This document shows, in pieces, positions 39,187-51,900 of a stretch of 64,000 bases of DNA. The position numbers and the translations under genes are program-made. Source of the stretch: Dipetalonema caudispina (taxonomy: Eukaryota; Nematoda; Chromadorea; Rhabditida; Onchocercidae); NCBI GenBank assembly GCA_013365325.1, contig JABVXV010000077.1, positions 124,001 to 188,000 on the forward strand, given 5' to 3'. The first letter of the stretch is position 1; each line of letters begins with the position of its first letter. The notes under the pieces were generated by a model, which had not been told where the DNA came from, did no database searches, and was given only the letters and a program-made list of their open reading frames with translations.

Positions 39187-39250
39187 CGATGACGAGTTGA
39201 GGAATAATGCAGAACATTTAAAGCATTACGCCTCTAAAATTACACTTAGT
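39187..39250 (-). promoter_or_regulatory. PTR 5' leader: candidate acceptor and two upstream ATGs
   Basis: On the minus strand GTGTAATTTTAG ends at 39234, giving a 47-nt leader before the ATG if used as an SL or UTR acceptor. The leader holds ATGCTTTAA (39226-39218, a two-codon uORF) and a second ATG at 39217. The second reads out of frame across the main start and ends at a TAG inside exon 1. Confidence 0.4.
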
Positions 39251-39829
39251 CTTTCACGGAACAGTCAATAACAATTACGCAAATAAAAAGAGTATCGGCA
39301 CGTCACGTAAAACAAAAGTTGATAGTAGCACTAAACGTATCACTCAAAAGATCTCAGAAGACCGGTTTTATCCAGATTTCATAGGGAAATAAGAGGTGTA
39401 TAATAAAGATACAATTTTAAGCTTCCTTTCTCAATTTCATATCAAATTTCATACATGGAAGAATATATATGAGAAACGAAAATGTTTCATTTCATATCAC
39501 GTGAGTAAACGTGTGCAATAATGTCATGATTAAAACATCGGATCACAGTTATAATATATTGACAGTAGCTCAGTTAGAAGTGGTCTAGCTAGTACCATAC
39601 TTGAAACTTGAAGTATATACGTCAACTTGCCGATAGAGATCAGCCGGGAATCTTCTATTTACTCTGGTCACCTATATTCGTGATCCCGCTCGTGTGTTGT
39701 TATTATCGATGTACATTTATTATGCCACTTGAAAGTATTTTAACTGACGTAGTCATTACGGTAACCGATTTACCAATCACCACATACATGGAAGTGATAT
39801 AATAAATATAATATACTCTTAATTAATGA

Positions 39830-40110
39830 AATAAGGAAGTTAAAAATTGAACAGGTAAGTAACAAATTGATCAGATAAGTATTGGATAGCAGATAGAGAA
39901 ATAATATATAAGCACTGGATGCAGGTAAGTAAATAAGTGGTCCAGTAGTAGATAGGTAGGTAGGTAAATACTTCGACAACTGGGGTAAATAAGAAAGTAG
40001 ATAAGCAGATTAATGGGTACACAAAAAGTACATGAGTGAATAGATAGTTAGGTTAATGGATAGATAGGTGTAAACATAAAAGCATAAATGGGTAGATAAG
40101 TTTAAGTCGC
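39830..40110. repeat. degenerate GTA/GATA/GGTA-rich low-complexity tract
   Basis: Imperfect tetranucleotide-like units (TAAGTA, GATAGGTAGG, TAGGTAAATA) make up most of this interval. Minus-strand Leu/Tyr/Ser-rich frames here are artefacts of the repeat. Confidence 0.7.
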
Positions 40111-43100
40111 AAAACGGTTATTCGATGGAAGATGTACGTCTTTTCACGCACGTGAAGGGATAGTCCTGGTAGTGTAATAAATAAAGGAAGAGAAAGATGC
40201 GTGAACAGAAGAAAAAAGTGCAGGAATATCTCGTCCGTCTCTTATATTTACATCATATAATTGCTTAATTAAATTGCAAACCAACTGTTGTTCCTTTTTT
40301 CTAATTTTGATATCATAAAAATCTAACTGATCGAATGTCTTCTCCTTCACTTGTTTCTGTTGACCCTAATTTGCGGTCACAAATTTGACTTTCAATGAAA
40401 GTTTCCTCATAAAAAAGAAACAATGAAAATGAAATTAAACGTTAACAGTCTTAACAAAATGCATTTGAATACCATTTCGATTTTATATGAGTAAAGTGGT
40501 GATAACACAAGTTCATGAGTTCACGTGGGATGAGATCACAGCTCACGCGACTGGAACTTTTCCCTGAGCTATTTATTCGCTGTTTATTATATCCAAAAAT
40601 TGGTGCGCGAAAAATCAATCAACATTTCCCAATACAGTACATGATATTATTGAACCAATGTAGGCCAAGCAGATAGGTATGAGTTTATTTAAAAAAAAAA
40701 AACCCTCAAATTCGACTGCCATTCCAATAAACAAACCTAAGATATTTTTGTATACAGTACTAATTTCAATGAAATGTTTAAATGAGTTGTTTTGTCTGAT
40801 TGCGTGAATCATGTGGACAGACTAAAATTAGAACAGTAGACAGATGTCCATTTGTGATCTATGCTTGGCTACTCCTTCGAATTTGATAAATGCTAACAAA
40901 ATGGATCTTTTTATATTATATAATGCTTTGCAAGTGATCACGAACTTCTAGGTCCGGTCATGAATAATATAAATATTGTTGTAGGCATATTTCCGGAAAC
41001 TAACACATTCTTCACCGGATACTTATTGCCAGTTTACAAGCCACAAACGTTCACACATTCACTTAAATTGGAATTTTGCAAGTATTCTTCTCAACTTTAG
41101 GGATTGAAATTGGAAGTGAAAATAAAGTGAAGGAGAGAGAGAGAGAGAAAGGAACAGGTTTGATTTCAGGATGAAACAACAAAGTAAGGCAATAAATGAG
41201 GAAGAAAGGAAAGAGAACTTACTTCAGTTAGACGAGAAGGACAGTCTGAGAAACTCAATTTCGATCGACATTGATCTCTCATTTCATATCACGAATCCTT
41301 TTCTTCTTTCTTCCTCCTTTCCTCTTTCTCTACTCTTACCAATCAATTATTGACAATGTTGTCTACTGGGATAAGTAAGTCGGAATACTGCCTTGAAATT
41401 AAAATTTGAAGATACTTTAAGAAAAAAAAAAAATTGAGTGAAAAAGAGGACTAAGTGTAGAAGGTGAGGGGAAAAAGGTAAAAGAAGAAAAAATGAAAAA
41501 GGAACTGCTGAATGATTTTGCATCCAAGAATGTTTCAGACAAGGATTTCCGATTCTCTGATTTGATTATTCCTCATCGATGTTGACATCTGTCTAACAAA
41601 AGTTATACATCATTTATTTGATTTGGCTTAATCAAAGTAGCTCGATACGATTTAGCATCATCCGCTTGTCTCCTTCTATACTTAATTACTGAACATCTTT
41701 TGACCATGTAATTATTACTTCTTTATTTATTTCCTTTCGAATCATCTTCCACTCAGCATTCCTCTTCATTGTTTATCTATTTACTGAAGATCACTTCACT
41801 TAGTGATCTAAAGACTAACTTATTTTTGTTGACATTTGTTTGAAATCCAAATTTCATAAAATAATTGATTTCAATCATAAATTTAGCAAACTAGTTAATT
41901 GAACCCGTGAAAATTAAGAAGTCGACGAATGGGAAGAGTAAAGATAGAATGGAATCTAACGAAAGAGTCACTTCCTAATATAGATGAATATATGAACCAC
42001 TTGAAGATATATTTCCTTCTGGTGCTTGTCATGAAGCACGGTGAGCATCTGAGCGAAATTACACTTAGTTAATCAAATTTCTGAACTAATTTTAAAAATT
42101 GTGTTTCCTTGTTCCTTTTACGCTATTTACTCTCACCTTTGAAAATTTTCAAATTTACTTTAAACATTGCACCATCAACAGTGAAAATTGAAATAATTGA
42201 AGAAAAGAAGGATTCATATTTAGTTACAAATAATGACTTTGAGAAAAATTTTCGGACATTATAGACATTTGAAAGCTTTAAGTGGAGCCGAAGTGGTGCT
42301 ACTTTTTTCCTTTCTCAATTTTTGATAAGTGCCAAGAACAGACCATCCGTCAAACTAGAAAAAAATTATTTTCAAAAAGCACCAAAAAGGTTTGTTCATT
42401 TCATTCCATCAAACGAATGAAAACAATACGAGACAGTCGATAGGATGAATTCTAAGCAATTCACATACAAACTTTTAATTTCCAATTGATGAAAATGAAC
42501 TAATCAATCCTTTACTTTCCTTATTAGAAAAGAGGGAATTAAGCTTTAGCAAAGAAAGAAAGTTAATATGAATCAATCATACAAACGAATGGTTTATTGT
42601 TTACTTTTGCGGAAAAAATGAACAAAAACGAGAAAAGTAAACGAAAAAAAGGACCCAATTTTACCATTTCCAACCTTTACTTCCCGCTTATAACAATTTA
42701 CTGGTATCTCTTAAAGTAAAAAATTCAGAGAAATTTGTCTTAGGAACAATGTAATGATAGAAAGGCAATAAGACAATGTAAGACGCACAACGACCAAATA
42801 AACAAATTTCACTCCCTCTTATTCTCGACTACTTTTCCAATTTTTTCTTTTCCCACATTCTGAATTTCCGTAAAATGATCAGCGAATTGATGAATATATT
42901 ATAGATCACTATTTGCCAGTGCAGGATGATAATTTACGTACATGTATTGAACTTGTCAGAAACCAGAAAGATACACCAGAGGTCTTAGATAATGAACTTT
43001 GGTGTTTGATTACATGAAGCATAGAAATGAGAATAGTAGAAAGCATCAGCATTGGGCGAAAACTAATACATTTTGGAAATTTACATCACAAAATAAAAAA

Positions 43101-46100
43101 AAAAAATTGAAAAAGAAAAAGCCGCAAATGGCACTGTGCGACAATAATAGCATTAAATAAAGTAAGATTCAATTAAATGTGCTTAATATTTTGATGTACG
43201 ACCGACTGATTCATTCATTTATTCCAACACTGAAAATTAGAAAATTGCTACTTGGCTAGTAATTATATTAACTTAATAAAATATAAGAGGAAGGAATGGT
43301 TAAAAATTTGTGATTGTTTCAAATGTGCAAAATTCCTTCTTCCTAATCGATGACACCTTATCATACTTAGGGAAACCCTCACTGAAATGTCGTCAGGAAA
43401 TGTTAGCCGTACCGCAAACCGATTCATTGAAGAAATTACATGAAAGGAATAAAAAGGAACGGAAGGAAGTTGAAATTATCTCAATCTATTACAAGAAGAA
43501 AGAACTTCATTTACCATATTTTATCTGTTATTTCCAGCCATATTTTCGAACTAAAACTTTCTCATTAGAGAGAAAGGAAAATTGAAATTAATGATCATAA
43601 GACAGCGATGGCACGTGCCTACCATTGATATGATGATAAATATATTATTATCACAATCAGGACACACAACTGAATTGGCAGCATCCTGCAAAGTAAATGA
43701 ATGTAATGAAGAAGGAGTGATAGTAGTAGTAGTGCAGTAAGAACGTCCCGAATGATAGCACAGAAAGGAAGGAAGGGAAACCGGTATTGGTTACTGATGT
43801 CATAGATTGAAAAAAGTTAAAAAAAACATTATTCGAATCGATAGAGGCAATGGAGAATGTTTACTAATAAACAAATACATTTCCAGTTACATTTCATGGA
43901 ATCATAGATTTGGTACTACGCCGTTGAACCTCATAGTTATCTTGAAGTGTCACAGTTTTTCTTTAATATAATGTAATGAATTTGATATTATTTTTTTTTT
44001 AACATTTCTGATAATATCACGAGGAAAAAACAATCCTCCAATATAATCTCAAACCAGGTTCAGAAAAATCATGGATTTCCAGTTATTCCTACTTTTTCTC
44101 TATCATGTAATGCTTTCCTTCCGGCAGAAAGGACTGGAAATAAAAGATAAGGAAAGCGATTCAAATCTATTCCTATATTCAACAGGAAGTTGCGAGTTAT
44201 CATCGGTGGATAGAAACATTACAAGAAAGGTGAAAACATTGCAATAAGGCTGAAGAAGTAACAACAAAAAGCTGAAAGTGCAAAGAGTACGAATGCAATG
44301 AACTCATTTCGTGATCGTGTTGTATAGATGGAATTCACATCTATAGCAATGAGAAGTATAATCTATGAAGAGTTCATTCTTGCTAGAATAAGTCAGTTAC
44401 AAATCTTAACTGATCCAAATTAAGGTTCCATGTCTAAAAAAAAGCTAATGTGATTTGTAAATTACTCTGATCGACTGCGTCGCAATGACCCTTCCACAGG
44501 TTCTTTTTAATGTACGTTAAAGAATGAAGAAATGTAACAATTTGATTTCAAAATGATTTCGAAATGACGAAACAAACCAAAGAGGTTAATATTGTAAAAT
44601 TTAGATCAATGAAATATTTTCAAAAAGTGAGCAACACAAAGCTAAGCAATCCATTTCGTTGAATCCACTTCAGAATTATGCTTAAAGTTGCAAATCAATC
44701 GATAACTTTTGTAAAGCAAAATTTGAGGCAGTGCCAATAATCAATTGAGCATCCATAGTCCAATAAATTAACCAAGATGAATGAAGGAAGAGATAGAACA
44801 GTAGATTCTTTTTAATTCAGCTATTCAGTATCACAAGATTCTGAATCAAAAAACATGGCAGAACGATTCATGAACAGAACCTGACCAACCGACAACAGAA
44901 ACCACTTCAAAATTTTGGTTGAAATTTTAGTGGGTGTGTAGAAAACCAACAACAATGGATGGTAAATGATTTCGACAGAATGTATACGGATAAGAACGGC
45001 AGAAATACGACACTATCCAATTCAAAATTTATTGAAATTAATAGATGAAAACAATATTTGCGGAGAATTCGAAACAACTTTTTTAATTTTTAAAATTTTT
45101 TTTTTTCGCGAAATCGGAGAAATTTTTTGTGTTGACCACATTACCATTTTTAAGTCAAAAGAGAAAAGTTGTTTTCCAAATTTCCTTTCCCTTCTAATCG
45201 AATCAACAAATTCCACTGAATTTGATAGTTTTATTGTAAAATTTTGAATTCAAAGTGAGGTAATAAAACTTGAAAAAAGTGGAAATCGATTAAACTCATA
45301 AAACAAAGGAAAAATAATAATCATTTTTCGAATTTTATAAATTTTGGCAGTGGAAATTGATCGAAAATCTAATGAATCATGGAATTTCGCTAAAAAATAA
45401 ACAAGAAAGGATACTTGTTCGCCAAAACTGATTCCCAAAGATAATTAATTTTTAAAACAGATCCACCGGTAACGTAATTTCTAATATATGAACAAAGTAC
45501 AGCATATTTTATAGTAATTGCAATTAGCTTAAAATGACATTGTGGAATGCTGATCGGCTAAAATGTGATGCGCTACACAAGGGTAAGAATCCTTCGACGA
45601 TCACGGATATCCTGATTTTTTTACTTAAGTCCATGCATGATAGTGCACAGCGTATACGGTTGATGAACAGGAAATATGGTGGTCATAGTTCCGGCAGTAC
45701 AAATATGGTCGGGAAATCCTAATGGCATAAAGCAAGCAAGAATTCTTCTTGATATAATTTTTCAGAACTCAATCCAAAGTAAGTAACAGGAATGCTTATC
45801 ATACATAATTCAAGGCATCTGAAATGAGAAGTTACAGTAATATGAATTCTTCTTGACTCTTAATTAGCCATATTTCGGCATACTAAATTTAATATCAAAT
45901 TAAACGTCTCTTTCCGTTTCGCAACAATGAATACAGTGCCACTTAAAGGATTGACGTCACGGCACTCAGACTACGTGATGGTCGGCATTGCTTAACGTTG
46001 CTTTCTTGGTCACTTATCGCAGAGTGTTTCTACAATCAAAATTAAACCGTCAAATTCTGAAACGTTATATGGATGTTAAAAGGTTAATGGGAAACAATTA

Positions 46101-46639
46101 GTCTCATTTCTTCTCGATCAATTGAATATAGTGTCATTTTTTTTTCTGATCAATAAATGAGTCGGTCAAATCTCTTAGAAACACCGCAGTATTGTAACTT
46201 TCGTAACGTTCTACCATCTGGAAACACAAAGAAAACTTTCTTCATAACGAACACTTCGAATGAGAGAAAGTTATATTAGGAAACGATAAATTTAAGAATA
46301 TTCAATTCATAGTGATCTATGATACTATGCAGTTATATCGTCATCACCAATATTATCTGTCGCTTACTTCAGAATAACGGACTTCTAATTTCCATACCGA
46401 ATATCCAAAGAGAATATTACGTCTCATGAAGTCATTTCGTTCAATATTTCAGTCCCTTAGTGGACGATCCATTCCATCGGGAAGCTGTCCAACTGTGTAA
46501 GAAAGCCGTAGCCGTAAACCGCTGAAGGAAAGATGGATCAGTATTGGAAGGGAGTTTCAGCGTGGCAAAACCTCTTCGTTTTCTCCGCTGCCTTACCCTT
46601 CATATGAAATATCATCCTCAGTCATACAGATACTTCCAC

Positions 46640-46722
46640 TATTACTACTACTACTACTACACACATACATACACACACATACATACACACACACATACAC
46701 ACACACACACACACATACATGT
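46640..46722 (+). repeat. (ACT)n followed by (CA)n/(CATA)n microsatellite
   Basis: Several ACT/ATT units pass directly into CA and CATA repeats; the His/Thr-rich frame across it is an artefact. Confidence 0.9.
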
Positions 46723-48759
46723 GAAAACACATCCACACATGCATATCCATAAAGTTCACAGAATGAAAGTTGAAAAATTCCTTATGCTGTTAAATATTAT
46801 CCAGCTGTGGTACTGTTATACGAGTGGAATGTCCATTTCGACGATCGAACGGAAACTCAGTCAGAGGAGAAGTTGAAGTGATGCGAAAATGCGGGAGAAG
46901 ATAAAAAGCGGGGAATCGACATTTAACAACATGGGAAATGTTGAACAATTGTACGGACATATGAATCAAATTAATGAAAAATTTCAAAATTCAATAAAAA
47001 TATATTTTCAATTCAATAAGATAGGAAAATATATCGAGTGGTTTAAGTAATTGCTCAATTTCTTCTAAACAAAGCGATTTCATCGGAGCAGCTTTAATCA
47101 ACAGTTGAATGATTGGTTGGAAAGTCTTATTCTGCAGCATGTTAATATAGAATCCCTGATAACCCTCATGGTTTCCCTTTCTATGATATTGAAAGCATTA
47201 TTCTGCAGATCTTATGAGGTAAGTAATCAGTATCAGTACATGTTGGTGACGAGCAGTCATTAATATGAGAGAAAATAAGATATTACAATTAAATTCTGCT
47301 TGCTTAATATAACTGGAAAAAAAAAACATATTCTACACAAGAAGGGTAAGATGATCAGCGAAAAATTCGATATTGGAAAACAACAGAATCCAAAGAAATC
47401 ACTTGACGAGTTGAATTTGGATATTAGATCAAAATTGAATATCGGACCGGAACAATAAAGATCGTAGAAAAGTATCATTTATTGGAGTAAAGATAAAAGG
47501 GAAGAATCTTGGAGTAAATAATTTCAATTTTGCTTTTTCTTTCCCCATTGTCAAATTTGATCAAAGCAACCACTATTTCATTATAAAATCTAATCGATCA
47601 CATGAAAGCTCTTTCAATTCGTTTTAATGACGGAGCATTAACCTCCGAAGGAAAAAAATTCACGTTCTGTCAGACGGATTATCGATGAATTTGTTTACCA
47701 AATGCGCACAAAAATGCATTTAACAATTACATATCGATTGCAATATTTCTCGAAACTGACACTTATAACCATTGCCGTACTTATCACCCTCAACCGCTTG
47801 TGGTCTTCAAAATATTCCGATTCAGTGAAGCACGACATTTGATTAATACTTATGGCTACATTTCAGGAAATGGGCGTATCATTAGACTGAAAGTATGCGA
47901 CAGTTTTTTTTTCCTTATATCGAAGATATTATGGAAAAGCTTCGTATTCAATAGATCGGAAAGGAAACAGGAAATAGTGTTGTGTGTACGACAGGTGGAA
48001 AGTTTGAATAAGCAACAAAGAATGATCGATGATTGAGTTTCAGTGATTCATCCTGCTTTGAAATACAATGAAATGAACTGGTTCGTGTGGTTCAGAGTGC
48101 CAATCACAGTTATCGAGAAGACAGAATTTGAAATCATTCCATCCCTCTGTTTCTCACCGCCCGTTTTTCCTTTGCTTGGATGAACTACCACCATCACATT
48201 CCTAATCATTGATGAATCGAACAAAAAAAAATTTGTTTTAAAGAAGTATCCTTTTCCCGTTGATAAAGTCTGGGAGTAGGATTTTTGAATAAAATTCCGC
48301 TTAATTTCCGTTGGTCAGCATTAAGTTGCACATCTTCTGCTAGAGAAAATTTTAGAAGTGAAATTTGGAAGGAATCTCTCTTTCCTCTTTTCTCCTTCTT
48401 CTACTTCTACCTTTTTCAACAGCGAAAACAGAATGAATACAAAATAAATGAACTCTTGCAATAATCACTGAAAGGTTGTCGAACACATAACTTATGATTC
48501 GAAGGCGATAATTTGTTTTCAAACTTCCTTCCATTCATTTTCAATGTCTGTCTTCTCCTTTTTCCTTCAATTTTTTACAAACACTTTTGAAAAAAACTGT
48601 TTTTCTCGAATACGGAATTACGGAGCTAAGAACACTTTAGCTAAAGGTCGCGCAATACAAGTTTTACATTCGAATGAATTCTTTTTCTTTTTAGAATGTT
48701 GCCTAATTCAACACTCTGTGGAGTATTTAGAAAATTGTATAAACTGCTAATGATACTAG

Positions 48760-48792
48760 TAATAATAATAATAATAATAATAATGCTAATAA

Positions 48793-48855
<63 letters not shown>

Positions 48856-48865
48856 TAAAAATAAA

Positions 48866-48930
<65 letters not shown>
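48760..48930. repeat. (AAT)n microsatellite, about 170 bp
   Basis: Near-perfect ATA/AAT trinucleotide array with a few AAAAT interruptions near 48849-48866. The poly-isoleucine frame is an artefact. Confidence 0.97.
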
Positions 48931-48932
<2 letters not shown>

Positions 48933-51900
48933 GTACATAAAGATGTAATTAAATTAGTGATTTAAAGAGTCATGATTAAATCAGTATTTAATGAATATTG
49001 TATTGCATGTGTTCTGTAAATGTAAAAACTTCGTACAGAAATAACTGTGATTGTAGAAGAAAACAAATGAAGGAGAAGAGGACGACTAATGGGTCTACGA
49101 ATCGTTCAACAGAAACTATCTATCTGGCAGAATCCATCTGTGGTTGGAGAAAATCTGTCAATCCAGCAGCAGTTATGATCGTTTTGATTAAATGATAACT
49201 GTTGTTAAATGAGCTCTGCAAACTGTGATATTGAAAGGGAATCAATACGTTCTTTAAAGCTTTTCTCTGCATAAGTTGTGCATATTTCATCTATCGCATT
49301 ATTTAATTTACATTAAATTTTCAACATTCCGAAAACTACAAAGGAATTCAACGACACACTCATTCTTTGTTAACACTTATTACTAATGAGGAAAGTTTCA
49401 TATTCTATTTCAAAATTTTAATGCATATAAATTAAATGTGTATGTATAGTTGGATAAATCCGTTTTTACAGAATTCTTAGTTCCGTTATTGACTTCAGAC
49501 AAATCATTACTATACAATTCCAAGAGCCCTTTTCGGAAGATGACAATGGATGGTTGCCGAAAAAACAGAAAACAATATCTTCCACATTTTTCAGCATACC
49601 GAAGGCCACCAAAATGGTAAAATGCACCAACGAATGAGATTCAGCATTGAAAAGGAGTAAATACTCTTTCTTTAAACATTTGAAAAAGAAAAATGAAATA
49701 TGAAGTATTCACAATAGGACAGAAGTATGCATTTCAATTTAATCTTTCCTTTAAACGCAATATAATAAAGAACGAAAAAGGAAAGCTTTGCTTAAAAATT
49801 TTGCATATGACCATCGTGATGGATATCATAAAATCTTAAATTTCGTGAAAATTATCCAAGTTCCAATTTGATGAGCATAATTAGTACGGACTGAATAGTG
49901 TCGAAGTGGGAAGAAAAAAAAGTGAAAGATGGTGTTGGACATTAAAATTAACAATGTCTTATAAGTTTTTTATAAGATGGTTCAATCAGGTGAAACAAAC
50001 CATCAAAAATTTTGGCTATTATTAGTGACAGTTAAACAGGAAAAATAGATTAGCCTTGTCTAGTGCTCAGCTATATTTTTGAATAACGAATAGGCCATAT
50101 CAGTACCTAAGTGATCGGGAAGATAGAGAAAGGAGTGATATGGCATCAGAAAGTAATTATTCATTCGTTCAAGCAATTAGCTAATCAATTAATCATCCAA
50201 TCCAAACAACGCTAAACTTCAACATTCTTAACGAGCGATTCCCACATTTTTTAATTCAAAGAAAACACAAATATCATTACTTCATGAATATTCGATCAAG
50301 TAGAAATTATTGCTTACGACATTAATGGCAAATTAAGCATTCTTTAGTTCATCGGTTCATTCAGTTAAATCAGTTAGGTAATCATTTAAGTAAAGTTAGT
50401 CCACTGCCAACGCTAACTTTGACAACGATGACATTAGTGTAAACGGATTGATGCACTTTAAATAATTCGGTAATTCTGTTATGAAAGTAAATTAAGAAAT
50501 GTTTAGCAAATTGCGACAATTCTGAAGAAAACTTCCTTTCTGGAATATTTCTCTATAATAAAATGAATTATATGATTTTCTTTTGCCAGTGCATTAAAAT
50601 TTTCTAAAACAATAAAGAAATTAAAAAGGAAGGAAAATTTTCTTAAAAAAAAGCGAAAAAAATCTCTGAGAATATTTTGTTTCCAAATGACAGCTTTCAA
50701 TTTGCTTTCTCGCCACAAAAAAATTTCAAGAGCATAGTCTTTTTTTCGAAATTCGATTGGAAGTAGAAAAATCTAATGGAAATGTCATTACTAAACTTCA
50801 TTATGCATATTGAACATTTCCATTTCGTCATTAGGAAAGATTTTGGAACTGAATTCATTCTTATGTTTTCACCTCGAAATATCCCGTTTATTTCCCTCAG
50901 CACTAGCAAGCAAAAATAACATTAAAACTTGCTTCACATCATTTACAACTGGAAGTGGTGAAGTTTCATCATCAACATTTAAGAAGTGTTCAAATTTCGC
51001 ATCATTTCTTGTAATTTCTAGTCACTTGATTTTTGCAAAAAATGTGGAAATCCAAATGAGCCACCGATGAATTCCAATTATGGTCTAAATTTCAGATAAA
51101 GTAGATTTGAGAATTTCGCAATTCCGTAGTAAATAGCCAAATTTCATATTTAAAGACGAGCCGGGAATATAATGCCATCAATTTATCAATATGCCCAAAC
51201 AGGCCAAGTACTGATTTCATTATTTATATAGCACTTATCATAAAAAGGTTTAAAGATCTTCACTTCTATCGAATATTTGCATAACCTGCACTGTGCTGCT
51301 ATTCGCTTACTGCATCCTGCAATTTGCATTGGCAGCAAGGCGAACTATTCCTGCAGTTAACAATAACATATTTTTTGTGATGAACAATGAGAAAGAGATT
51401 GATTTTCACATTACTTGGAATACAGAAAAGTCAAGCCACTGCAAGTATCTTCTAAGAAATTTCACAGCAAATGCCAATTTTGTTGCTGCAACTTCGGTCT
51501 CTCATATATATTGACGTATATGAGAGGCGTCAATGTTAGAGATCGATTACAGTTCAGAATATTCTTGCCAGAGCTAGCAAATACGTAATAACTATAAGAA
51601 TGAGAGTTAAGAAGGATAACAGCCTATGAAAGCCAAGAAGAGGTGACAAATTTTCCTAATATTTCAGAAAATACAATTTATCAAGTAGACGGTTCCCAAG
51701 GCAATCTCATCCATGTGCTTTACTGCTGAACGCATGAACCGATCTTTTGACTAGTTTTTGTACAGTGCTTTAGTTAAACACATATTTCTATTTCGAGATA
51801 TATTTTCTCCCCTGTAATGAAAATTTGAAAACGCCCAACATCTAGCTTGTTCAAGATGAAAACCTTTTCAAATGTAATAGGTGCCATGAAAGGAGAAATT

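Noticed and set aside
40144..40350. Minus-strand Lys/Gln-rich frame (KEKTFDQLDFYDIKIRKKEQ)
   Set aside because: No ATG start, no partner exon, no family motif; too weak to call.
45948..45956. CRE-like TGACGTCA palindromes here and near 53754
   Set aside because: Eight-base matches are expected by chance at this scale and no nearby transcript start is known.
51293..51514. Frame starting with a signal-peptide-like LLFAYCILQFALA
   Set aside because: Begins at a non-ATG codon and has no splice or family support.
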